From: Saccharina japonica
Lineage: Eukaryota; Sar; Phaeophyceae; Laminariales; Laminariaceae
DNA: 64,000 bases
Assembly: GCA_008828725.1 (NCBI GenBank)
Contig: MEHQ01003425.1
Coordinates: forward strand, 137,786-201,785
Direction of reading: 5' to 3'
The position numbers were made by a program, and so were the translations under genes. Positions 45,653 to 55,773 of the stretch are shown piece by piece (the stretch's first letter is position 1; the number at the start of each line of letters is the position of its first letter). The notes below the pieces were generated by a model, which saw only the letters and a program-made list of their open reading frames with translations, had not been told where the DNA came from and did not search any database.

Positions 45653-48600
45653 ATGCTCGTACCAAGATTTCTCTTGCTTTTGGTCTATCCATATGCCGTG
45701 GGGGGCACGGAGTGTCTGGTGGGGTGCTTGGTTCAGGGGATTGACCCTTTTGACGACGACAACGTAGCGGTCTGGGACGACCGCGGCGCGTGCGATGCTA
45801 CAAACATCGGGTGTGAAACCGACGCGCGCAACTATCCCTCGACTACGTTCAGGGGCGCGCTTTGGGCTTCAACTTCGGGTACCGATGGATCGAGTAGCTG
45901 CACATGCGATATTTGCGACCCGTTCCCTTATGGCGGTACGACTGATTACATGGTAGACGATACATCGTTGTGGAATCGGATTCAGTGCTACATTGCAGCA
46001 TCAGAAGAGGCCGGGTACGACGTCAGCCCGTGCGTGGCGGCCGTCTTGGACGCAGGAACAATGGCGTGTGTAGACGAGGTGTACGAAGCGCCTACCGTGC
46101 CTCTATTTGAGTGCGAGGACAACGGCATGATACAACATCTTTCGTGGACCATAGAGGTGTGCGATTGGGCCGGGACACCTCGTGAGGCGAAAGAGATGTT
46201 TCCCGCCACGTCTGGGTCGTCTTCAGCCTCTGAGGACACATCGACCTGTCTCGTGGGCTGCTTGGTGCAGGGAATTGACCCTTTTGAGGACGTCGACCAA
46301 GCCGTTTGGGACAGCCGCGGCGCGTGCGACTCTACCACGATCGGCTGCGAAGTGAGCACGATCATCTATCCTTTGTTTTCATTCCTAGGTGCTTTGTGGG
46401 CTTTGAGTTCGGGTACTGACGGGTCGAGCGGCTGCACGTGCAACGTTTGCGACCCGCTCCTACGCGGAGGTACCGAGGATTACATGCCAGACGAGTCGCT
46501 GTGGTCTCGAATCCAATGCTACCTTGTAGCATCTGAGGCGTCGGGGTACGACGTCAGCCCGTGCGTGGCGGCCATCCTGGAGACGGGCACGCTGCCATGT
46601 GTGGACGAGGTGTACGAGGCGCCTACCGTGGGCCTACTCACGTGCGAGGCGAACACCATTAGCGACTTAGATGCCTCCGATCCTTACGATCAGTGCGTTT
46701 GGCCCGGGGACGTCCGACCAGCGAGCGAGTTGTTCGAAGGGACGGCTCCGGCGCCATCACCATTGCCGAACCCAACGCCACCCCCCCTGCAGAAAGCAAC
46801 GCCTTCCCCTCTGCCGGGCCCAACGCTATCGCCCATACCCAGTCCAACGCAATCGCCGGTACCAGATCCAACCCAGTCGCCCCTATTGGCCCCGACTGAG
46901 GCCCCTGCACTGGCGCCTACAACTGCTCCCTACAGCATCACGCCTGCTCCCGCGAGAAAACCCGATGGTACTCTCCAGCCGAGAACTGCCAGCCCCGGGA
47001 TCCCCGACCCTACACTGGTGGCGCCGGTGATGACGTTGGAGCCAAGCTCTACTGGTACCGTTTCCCCAGGACCGGTACCAGTGGCGCCGTCGGTGACCTC
47101 CTCACCCGGTTCACCGCCTCCAATTATCGTGGAAGGAACGTCGTGCGATGATGGGAGCACGTGCTCGGGAAACCTGTGCTGCCACCCGGAAGATAACACG
47201 TGTGGCCGAAGTGAGTTGCTATAACCAGCGGCGTTACATAGTGCGTTAAAATAAACATAAATTGTCGTCTGTGTGGTGCACGTACAGGAACGCCATGTGG
47301 CAGTGGGATTGTTAAAGTGCGCCGTTTATTCTGCGGGCATGCTCTGCCATGGAGGCATTTCTAAGTAAGAAAGGGATTCCGAAAAAAGAAGACTGACGTC
47401 ATCATCCACGGCCACTTTTCCAAGTTTTTGTTTTTCCAGGAAAGTGACGTCACGACTCCGGATGACGACAAATGTCGACCAAGGATTTTCCACCAATCAA
47501 AATTTACAACCAAAAAAATTGACCAATCAGAAAACTGCGGGCACGAAATCCCTTCGGGGTGTGTATGGGCTAGCCCTCCGCGTCTTGAGGCGCTAGCTAA
47601 CTTACGCCGCCACCTTTCCCTCGTTGACGTGCCGCGCTTCTTGTGCCACAGAGTATACTTTCTGCCAACAACGAGAGTTTTCGAATGGGCCAAGATGCTG
47701 CTCCGGTATGGATGGCGACCCCTCGGCGGAAAACCTGTGCTCCGAAGGTAAATGATGTGCACGTATATTCTCGGTGATTATATGTTAGGACTATCGGGCC
47801 GGTGTATATGTCTCTCGTCGAGCGGGCGTGCTTCCCACGGTACTAAACGTATTTCTATGTATATAAAGCCCTTTGGTTGCATTTTGCTAGAAATGCAGTT
47901 CGAGATAGAGATCGTTACATTTCCAACGGTCGCCTAGAACATCGAGATTGGCATTTCGATGCTGTTGTTCTGAACGAATGGGTTCGCCATCAACTGCTGC
48001 GGAGATGATATTACCCAACTCTCCCTGCATACAGTGATCGTGCAGGTATGTGCAGTACCCGTTTACGACACCTTCCCGCCGCCCTGCCGCCTCCTTATTC
48101 GCACCCACCGCCTTCTTCACAATGTGTCAATGGCGATCTACGCTGGGACTGGGACTTGAAGACTCTATCTGCGACAAACCTGAAGGAAGGTCAGCCCCCG
48201 AAGAGTTCGAGTTGTGGATAGGAATCACTTCTGGCATCATCGCCATCTGCGGTTGCTTTTGGGGAGCGATGAAGTGTTTTAGGAAGCTCTCAGAAGAGTA
48301 AGCACCATCACCCGGTCGACGATCCATATATCCCTACTGTAGGAGAGCGAGAGGGCATTCGTCATCCTGGGCTCTGCTGCCAGCGGCTTCTCTGTCCGCG
48401 CAGACTGCTGCTGATAGAAGGAGAGCATAATCGAGGTCTCATGGCTGGGTGGTAGTAGCTCAACACCCCCACGCGCTTAAACAGAGACGGCGATGTAGCC
48501 ATCGCATTCTCGGGGTATACTCGCGTTTTTGGTACAGTAGATGCATCGAGGGTTGTGTGGTGTCGAACGTGGTACCGCGAGGAACAAGTTGGATTGCGAC

Positions 48601-48766
48601 GGCCTTCGAAAATGTTTTGTTTTTTCAGGCACCACGGACAGACTGCGCTGTGCTAAGGGGCTGCGGGCCATTTGATGGTGCAGCTGCTGCGGTTAAACTT
48701 CCTAGTGAGGTCGATGGTTTCTCGTATCTGAAGCAGCAGTGGTCAACACAGCCCAGCTTCGCATAG
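45653..48766 (+). CDS. Gene A: cysteine-rich, single-pass membrane surface protein (unnamed family)
   Basis: Four exons give 672 codons in frame: 45653-47210, 47652-47747, 48162-48297 and 48538-48766. Donors are GTGAGT, GTAAAT and GTAAGC; the phases are 1, 1, 2. If the last intron stays in, translation ends at the TAA at 48299. Residues 1-18 are a signal peptide. Two repeats (from Cys21 and Cys199) of ~175 residues follow, each with 12 cysteines in the same spacing (CLVGCLVQGIDPF, CTC..CDP, SPCVAA, CVDEVYEAPTV). Residues ~364-494 form a Pro/Ser/Thr linker (PTQSPVPDPTQSP), then come SGNLCCHPEDNTC and, in exon 2, GPRCCSGMDGDPS. Exon 3 encodes one membrane span (LWIGITSGIIAICGCFWGA). Exon 4 is a short tail. 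I start at 45653, not 45614, because gene B starts with the same MLxxxxLLLL peptide. A cell-surface role is inferred from layout only; I know no named family for the 12-Cys domain. Confidence 0.8.
47652..47747 (+). other. Exon 2 of gene A (96 nt)
   Basis: Flanked by CCACAG and GTAAAT. It encodes YTFCQQREFSNGPRCCSG and MDGDPSAENLCSE. Gene B has an exon of exactly the same length at 55523-55428, with 23 of 31 residues identical and the same first bases after the acceptor (AGTAYACTTTCTGCCAA). That match is the reason for placing this exon inside what otherwise looks like intron. Confidence 0.8.
48538..48766 (+). other. Exon 4 of gene A (conserved 3' exon)
   Basis: The acceptor is TTTTTGGTACAG. 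The end reads GAAAAV, then EVDGFSYLKQQWSTQPSFA and stop. The matching region of gene B (53723-53921) ends EVHRFSSLKEWSTQPNFS and stop, with gaps of 3 and 6 bases that keep frame. It lies ~370 bp after the exon 3 end in both genes. A second good acceptor (TTTTTTCAG, 48620-48628), conserved in B, may split this exon. Confidence 0.55.
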
Positions 48767-48849
48767 CCTGCTTCAGCGGTTAATCTAGCGTGGGCTTGCC
48801 ACGCTGAGCTGGACGAACTCCCCACGTTGGAGTTGAGTTGCAACAACTA

Positions 48850-49620
48850 TCGTTAACCAAAGAAACGGAGTGACCACATATTGTGACGGGACAGAGACAT
48901 ACAGGAGCTTGTGTTGCTTACCGGGGGGCGTAAACACAGGGCGAGATGGGATGAGGTGACAACTGTGAGGCCATACTTCTTAAATGGAAAGGGCGGGATG
49001 GGATGCTAAAGGGATACGTATTTTCTCGGCGGGATGGTAACTTTCAGCGGAACATCGTGTTAGCATATGGACGTTGAGATCCATACGTATCTATTGTGAT
49101 GTGCAGTCACTACGCACTGATACGAGTATATGAGTATCTTAGTCTAGATATTCGGGTAATTCCAATATGGGATAGATTACGAGTTTGTCTTACTCGTAGT
49201 GCGCCACATTGTATGTCCCAAGCATCTTCATCAAGAACGATGCTGAGAACGTTGCTAGAACGTTCCTATAACGTTGTGGAGAACATTACAGGGAACAGTA
49301 CCGACTACGGTAGAATGCAACTGTCCGTAGCATGGGCATTGTACCGAGATGATCAAGTGCAGGCATCGCCCACCTCGATCACTCTACTCTACTCTACTAA
49401 TCTACTCTACTCCTCTTCCCTCTTCTCTCCTCTTCTCTTCTCTTCTTCCTTTTCCGTTGATCTCCCTGAGGTCAATCTTCTGTCCATTACGGCCAAATAA
49501 GCGCCTTTTCAAACCATGACTTTTCTTCTTCTTCACAAGTACAAGTGATCTTCACAGACACTTCGGTGCCACCTTCTGCCATCTCTATCCACAGAGACAG
49601 AGCCTCGACACACGCGTCAT
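48850..49620. other. No supported gene
   Basis: Only short frames; a (CTACT)n-like pyrimidine run at 49380-49450. Confidence 0.4.
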
Positions 49621-49628
49621 TCTTTCAA

Positions 49629-49720
49629 GTGTTTCCGAGAAAAACTTACTTCAGGTACTTTTGTGTACTCAGAGTATTTGGGCTTCAAGTCCTCCGAGAT
49701 ACTATTACGGGGGACCATAG
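49629..49720 (+). repeat. Dispersed repeat, copy 2
   Basis: Partner of 34700-34800. Confidence 0.7.
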
Positions 49721-50136
49721 TAAGGGTCGTTTTTATCGAGCAACTTTTTTCCAAAATTCCAAATATTTTTTTCACATCGTTTCTGAACGGTGGGAATTGC
49801 TGGTGTCGACTGGAAGAGATGGTAGCGTCCAGCAAAAGTAGTGTTTTTTTACGGCGGGAAGGGTTTACAAGTTGACACTTTCTTGACGGGGAGAGACGGA
49901 AGCACGAAAGGAAAAATGTTTCCATGATGGGAAGCGGTGGCAAAACGCGACGGGAGCAAAGCGTCTTGACGGGACGGGACGGGATGAGACGGGAAATGGA
50001 GTTTATTTTCACGGCATGTGCGCCGTACCCTCTGCACTTTACCGTCCACTCCGCCAATTTTCCAAGTTAAGACTTGGTAGTTTGACACATATATTTTGTC
50101 TTACGTTGCAGTACGTGGGGTTGTTTTCTTCCAAAG

Positions 50137-50460
50137 GCCGATCGCCCCGCTGGTCCAACAGGTAACCACGAAGGTTGTTAGGTTGGATGTCGAGGGTTCG
50201 AGTCTCCGTATGGAGATTTTTATTCTCAAATGACACCATCTGTCGAGAGAGCATATCATAGCGTGAATGAACACAATTCGACGAGAGTTGGCGCGAGAAG
50301 AAAGTGCTGAAATCTTCTCGCGATAAAAATGCAAGGCAAGAACCGTAGTGGGGGAGGAGAGAGAAGAGCCTACTTTTTGACCCCGGATCTGAGTTATGAC
50401 TAGGAAGGAGAGAGGAAGGAAGGGCGAAAATAATAAATGGGATGAGAAAAAAAACAAAAT
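50137..50460 (+). mobile_element. SINE copy S2 with tRNA-like head
   Basis: The head (50137-50215) has GATCGCCCCG, like S1, and GAGGGTTCGAGTCTCC as B-box/T-arm. The body shares AGTGCTGAAATCTTCTCGCG and CGGATCTGAGTTATGACT with S1 and S3, and an A8 stretch ends it near 50455. The middle of the head differs from S1, so heads may come from different tRNAs or have diverged. Confidence 0.75.
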
Positions 50461-50611
50461 GTCTAATTTCCCGGGTCCGTAAAATACGTTTCTTGATGGT
50501 GGTGCGTTTTCAGACCAACCAGTGGCAACTTCTGTGTGTATTGATCTAAATTTTGGAACGAAACAGAAAACGCCAAGGGTGGGCCCTAAGGGGAAACGGA
50601 AGGGCACAGGA

Positions 50612-50918
50612 GACGCGTGCTACGATAGAGATAAACACTTCTTGGCTGAAATTATTTCTGAACGATCTATTAAAAGCTCCTTAACCCCAAATCTTCGGAC
50701 TTTGATCATTATTGCCATTATTGTCATTATTGCCATTATTTTGTTGCAATATTGTTCCTTGTTCGCTTCGGTCATGGGATTTTCAGTCGGATACGTACGT
50801 ATATAGCACTTTTCCTTCCCTCCCTTAATGGTCACTTTGAGGTGAGGAGGTGTAGAGCTCTTCAAGTAACCACCCTTCCAAGGCAAAAACATGGTGCACC
50901 TCTATCGTAGCATGCGTC
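50612..50918 (-). mobile_element. MITE M3, diverged, 307 bp
   Basis: M1-type ends (GACGCGTGCTACGATAGAG / CCTCTATCGTAGCATGCGTC). The interior is partly replaced by a TTATTGCCATTATTGTCATT repeat. No clear target duplication. Confidence 0.65.
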
Positions 50919-51827
50919 CAGACGCAAACCTTTTCAATAGCCGCAACGAAAGGCCCTTTCCGAGGATCACGTCGAGAGGGAGGGGAAGAAGGACCAGCTG
51001 GGCCGGACTGATGGCTGTGATGTGGAGGCACGCTACGCACGATAGGGGTCGCATACATATTTTTCTCAGGATCCTCGCTTGAAGGGGCCTCTATACCTGC
51101 AGTAGGCCAGAAACCCACCTTGAAAAAAAGGAAGGCGCAACCAGATCAATAAATCCGGTGCATACTTCCTGGACGCCCACGCGACTTCCACTGGGCTCCC
51201 TTATCCCACGTGGGAAAACTCCATTATGATATGGCATGGGACTCCATGGGGGTATCTTCTCATGGGAAACAGGCCTCCTATGGGACGTCCCCATCGGTTA
51301 CTTGATACGGTACAGGTCCACGAACAAGAACTGCCCTAATAAGAACACTACCTAGCGTCGCTTTTTGTTTTGCGACGCTAAGCAAAATGGAGCAAGAGAA
51401 TGGATTTAGCGGCGAGCTCTACAGTGAATCCTGCTGGTATACAACAGTCATGAGCTCAAGACTAAACAAGGATGGTTTCACAATAAGATTATTAAGGCTT
51501 GCTGAGGTTACGTAGGCGTTTTTTGTTGGGGGGTCCATGCTCTATTTCGTAGATCTGGTGTTTCCTATGGTAAAGGGTTATCCTCTGAAATGTCCCATGG
51601 GATGTAAAGTAGTTTTTGCAGGGGAAGTCGGAGGATAATTCCAATATAATACTTGAACAATAACACAGGGGACGCAGCAGCTCGGGCCTCGGGTGCCGGT
51701 AGTTTTCGCTCGACGTAGCTCGTGCCTCGCAACGCTGCAGCCGTGCTTGCATGGTACGAGGCTCTTAGCCTATTATCGAGTTTTCCGCATGGGAGATGCA
51801 TACGTATTGTGGTAGGGGTGGACCAAC

Positions 51828-52075
51828 GACGCATGCTACGATAGAGGCGCACCATGTTTTTTCTGGGCTCCTCACTTGAGGAGCGTCATACCTCACCGAA
51901 AAAATGATTTTGGAGGATAATATGAGTGATGCCGGATGACAAATCGCATGACCGAAGTATACGCTGAAATATATTTCGTCACAAAAATGAAAAGTCCGAC
52001 GAATTTGGGTTAAGGAGCCCGATCGTTCAGAAAACGATTCAGCCAAAAAGTGCTACCTCTACCGTAGCACGCGTC
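51828..52075 (+). mobile_element. MITE M4, 248 bp, TSD CAAC
   Basis: Ends GACGCATGCTACGATAGAGG and CCTCTACCGTAGCACGCGTC, flanked on both sides by CAAC. Closest to M2. Confidence 0.85.
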
Positions 52076-52245
52076 CAACCTATTATGGGGCCCCGCACGT
52101 GAGGGTCTCTCTGTGCTTCAGCCGCAAACTTACTTTTAGGAAATATTATACATACTTCGTATAGGCGCAGCAACTCGATGAACCATCCTACGGGGCTATT
52201 TTTACGCATTGAACGAATATCATGGCTACAACACACAAAGGAGGT

Positions 52246-52524
52246 CTACATATCTACTGGGTGGCTCCTCAGTAAACAGTTGACGAGGAGCAGTAGTACC
52301 GCCGCTACGAGCCCCGTAGCATTGCGTATGTGAGGTGTGTGGTGCAAAGCTGCCGAGTTACGTGAGACAGCCTGCAGGAGGCAGGCACTACGGGTACCAG
52401 TCGGGGTCAACCTGTTAGCCGTGGTTACCCGGTCAGTTACATGAGCCTCAGCTCCGGAGATATGCTGATCGAAACGGCACTCGAAGGCGGTCGTGTTAAT
52501 TGTTGGTGGCGCTCGAGAGGACAT
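52246..52524 (-). CDS. Small open frame with C-terminal hydrophobic segment, doubtful
   Basis: A 92-codon frame from ATG at 52524. Its C-terminal part, NATGLVAAVLLLLVNCLL, could span a membrane and leave a six-residue polar tail. No homologue is recognised, and there is no second copy in the window to support it. It could be chance. Confidence 0.15.
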   Translation of the reverse strand: MSSRAPPTINTTAFECRFDQHISGAEAHVTDRVTTANRLTPTGTRSACLLQAVSRNSAALHHTPHIRNATGLVAAVLLLLVNCLLRSHPVDM

Positions 52525-52559
52525 GCTAAGGATAAGAACAGGTGTGAGAGAGTGTGCGG

Positions 52560-53700
52560 GTTAGGCACGATCCATCACACTCGGTGAAACAGAAAACAAA
52601 AGGTAAACGAGCTTTGCGAAACGCGGCGTGACCCTAAAACCTAAAGCTTAAGCGCTGGGGGTGAATTCGAGTGGTGTAATGGAGTTTCGCCGCATGAAAC
52701 ACGCGAGCTGACGCTGAATTATTGAAACTGCCACAACTGCTGACTACGCTGCTGTGTTTTCTCTACGAGAGCTATATCACTAAAAGCAACTCGGTAGGCT
52801 GCTGACGACCACTACTGATCTAGTGCATGCCAACCCCTGAGGCAGGTACCTTTGCCGGCGGGCTTTCCCTCCCAGGTCACAGAGAGCGGGAACGAATGTC
52901 GCAAACAGCAACATTTGAAACATCTTGCTGCGATCACAAATAAATAGAAGCAGGCCTGTTGGCGATTCTTTGCGTTTCCGTGATGCACCAATCTGTGTTT
53001 AGTTTCCTGTCGATTCAATACTTGTTCTATTTCTAGGCCTGCCATACAGTCCATACGTGCAGCATGGACGAGGTATGGCTCTGCGGAATTCTACGCCCGC
53101 CTTACGGGTGGCAGCAAATGTAACCTCTTTATCCTCTTAATTATAATATTAATGGGTCACAAGTAGCAGATTGATCTCCCTTCGTAAACCCATCCTCCTT
53201 GCTTATATTTTACCTCGTTGGGACAGGGACGGAAAACACAGTTCCCGCGGCCTCGACGCCTGTGTATCGAGCATCAGCTACGTCGTGCAGTACCCAACAA
53301 AAGCGACGTTCCAGTAAGTAGATATATATATATGTCGTGCGCTGGTGGTATCTAAATTGTACATAACCCCGCGCTTCCCCTGGTACTATCTGAACAGTTG
53401 CAAGCTCAGAGAAGACACCCAATGAAATAAAATCTACGTTTAAAACCAGCAGCGTGGGCGCTGTAGTGACTCCATTGGTGGTGTCCAGCATCCCTCAAAT
53501 GAAGCATTCGTACGAGCAACACAGAGTTGCAGAAACTATTACCCCTCACCGCACGTTACGCGACAAAAGCGTCACCAGACTCACACACCGCCTAAATCAA
53601 AACAAATCCACCGAGCGCACAATGTACTGTAGTTTGGCATCACAACGCGACCCGCCTACATTTTCCGCGCGTTGGCACAAAGGTAGTATTGCAAAAACGC
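52560..53700. other. No supported gene
   Basis: Short frames only. A (TA)n-like ATATATATAT lies at 53322-53332. Confidence 0.4.
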
Positions 53701-54753
53701 AGCACACTCTTCGTTCCCGCACCTATGAAAAATTGGGCTGTGTTGACCACTCCTTCAGAGAAGAGAAACGATGAACCTCAGCGGCAACCGCAGCAGCCGC
53801 ACCACATACTCCACAGGACCGTAACCTGTCGGCGGACGCCTGAACACAACCAAGGCCGTGGAGGGCTCAGTTCGTTTACCCCGGCTGTACCTCTGGCTCC
53901 ACACAATCATCGAGGCATCGACCGGAAGCACGAACACGCCCGATACTGGGAGGAGCACGACAGTATCTCTCCATCTACCCTTGGCGTATGGGGGTTGAGG
54001 GTTACTTCCGACCCCTCGAGAGACCCTGAGCGTGATAATTTCCTATAGAGCCTTCGCCATCAAAACGAAAAACCCACTGAACTGGTGGAGTGGTCCACGA
54101 CGGCGCATGCATGCATGCTCTCGCTCTCCTCCGCGGCCGTCAACAGGGTGTTGCATTACCTTCTGGCGGTATTTTGTACTTACAGACAACACTTACACAT
54201 TCCCCAAATGCAACCGCCTAAGGCGAAGGATCCAGAAACAATACCAATCCACATTTCGGCCACTTGGGCTTGCGTCCTCCCGGCAGGTTCGTCACAGATG
54301 GAGTCTTCAAAGTCCCAGCATAACATAGTCGCCAGCAGTAGCAAAGTTGTGGGAATGAAGGTGGGCGGGTACGGGAGGCAGCAAGGCGGGAGGCAGAGGG
54401 GGTTTCCTCAAACGGGTTCATGCATTATTGTGTGCCTCGAAGGTGAAAACTAAATGAATGTATTGAAATACGAAGTATGGATTGGCTACTACTGTAGGAC
54501 GTTGGCCTCGTATCTTATGCGTTGATGCATATATATGCCAAACGGAGGTCGGGTGTCGCCAGCATAATATCATCTTGTTTTCCGCAAGGAAGTGTCTATG
54601 CCAATCTTAAAAGGGTTGCAGAATATAAGTGGTTCGCCTATCACTACTGTAGTACTGCTTACTAACTCGTGTGTCCGCCGCCTTGTGCATCGGCAAACTG
54701 TTATTGTGGCGGTATCAACACCCACGAAATGAGGTGCACCCTTTGGATTGACA

Positions 54754-54933
54754 GACACATGCCACGATAAAGGTGCCTCATGACTTTTCCTAAGCTCCTC
54801 ACTTGAGGAGCTCCGTAGCGTCAACGAAAAAACATTTTTTGGAGGAAATTTCAAGTGCTACCCGCTGGAAAACCCCAATACCTGAGTCTACTATTAAACA
54901 TATTTTAACACAAGACTGGAAGTCCGACGAGTT
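54754..54933 (+). mobile_element. MITE M5, truncated, in intron 3-side of gene B
   Basis: Starts GACACATGCCACGATAAAGG and keeps the left two thirds of the family sequence up to AAGTCCGACGA, where M6 begins. Confidence 0.65.
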
Positions 54934-55198
54934 GACGCGCGCTACGGTAGAGGTATAGGGTATACATTTTTTTGGCTGAAACGTTTTCTGAACGATAGAG
55001 CTCCTTAACCCAAATTCGTCGGACTATGTATCATTTTTGTGACGAATAATGTTTCAGAGTATACTTCGGTCATGATAATTTCTCATCCGGCAGCACTTTT
55101 ATTTTCCCTTCAAAATCCTTTTTTTCGGTGAGGTATGACGCTCCTTAGGTGAAAGGAGCTCAGAAAAAACATGGTGCACCTCTATCGTAGCATGCGTC
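54934..55198 (-). mobile_element. MITE M6, 265 bp, next to M5 in gene B intron 2
   Basis: Complete copy with ends GACGCGCGCTACGGTAGAGG and CCTCTATCGTAGCATGCGTC. It abuts M5, so a nested insertion followed by loss of the M5 right end is likely. It lengthens intron 2 of gene B to 1,123 bp against 414 bp in gene A. Confidence 0.8.
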
Positions 55199-55539
55199 AT
55201 CTATAGGTCGTTATATTCCCGTCCAGAGTGATATTCATTTCCAACACTATCCCGGCTCCGACCCTCACGTGCGTCCCTTTAATTTACATCGTCTCCATGT
55301 CGTGTCCCTCTTGATTTATGTTCAGTAGCGTGGGAACCATGTACGTTCGAGCAGTGAAATACGGGCCAGGTTGGCTCCAGCATGGCGTCCTCTCGCACTG
55401 CCGGGTGTTTCCGTGAAATTGTTTTACCTTCGGAGCATACATTAGACGCCGAGGGGTCGCCATCCACACCGGAGCAGCACCTGGGCCCATCAAAAACATA
55501 TCGCTCTTGGCAGAAAGTGTACTCTTAAGACACAAGAAG

Positions 55540-55601
55540 AAGGGGAAGAAGAGGAAGAAGAAGAAGACGAAGAAGGAGGAGGAGAAGAAGAAGAGGAAGA
55601 A

Positions 55602-55636
<35 letters not shown>

Positions 55637-55773
55637 AGAAGAAGAAGAAGAAGAAGAAGAAGAAGAAGAAGAAGAAGAAGAAGAAGAAGAAGAAGAAGAA
55701 GAAGAAGAAGAAGAAGAAGAAGAAGAAGAAGAAGAAGAAGAAGAAGGAGGAGAAGAAGAAGAAGAAGAAGAGT
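55540..55773 (+). repeat. (GAA)n microsatellite in intron 1 of gene B
   Basis: About 75 GAA/AAG units with some GGA interruptions. On the gene B strand it is a TTC/CTT pyrimidine tract that ends ~15 bp before the exon 2 acceptor, so it doubles as an extreme polypyrimidine tract. Poly-Lys, poly-Phe and poly-Ser frames here are spurious. Confidence 0.95.

Noticed and set aside
48625..48846. Minus-strand frame with KLGCVDHCC, at first read as a convergent partner gene conserved beside genes A and B
   Set aside because: The homologous block keeps frame, stop codon and 3-base gaps on the plus strand, so it fits better as the last exon of the gene family.
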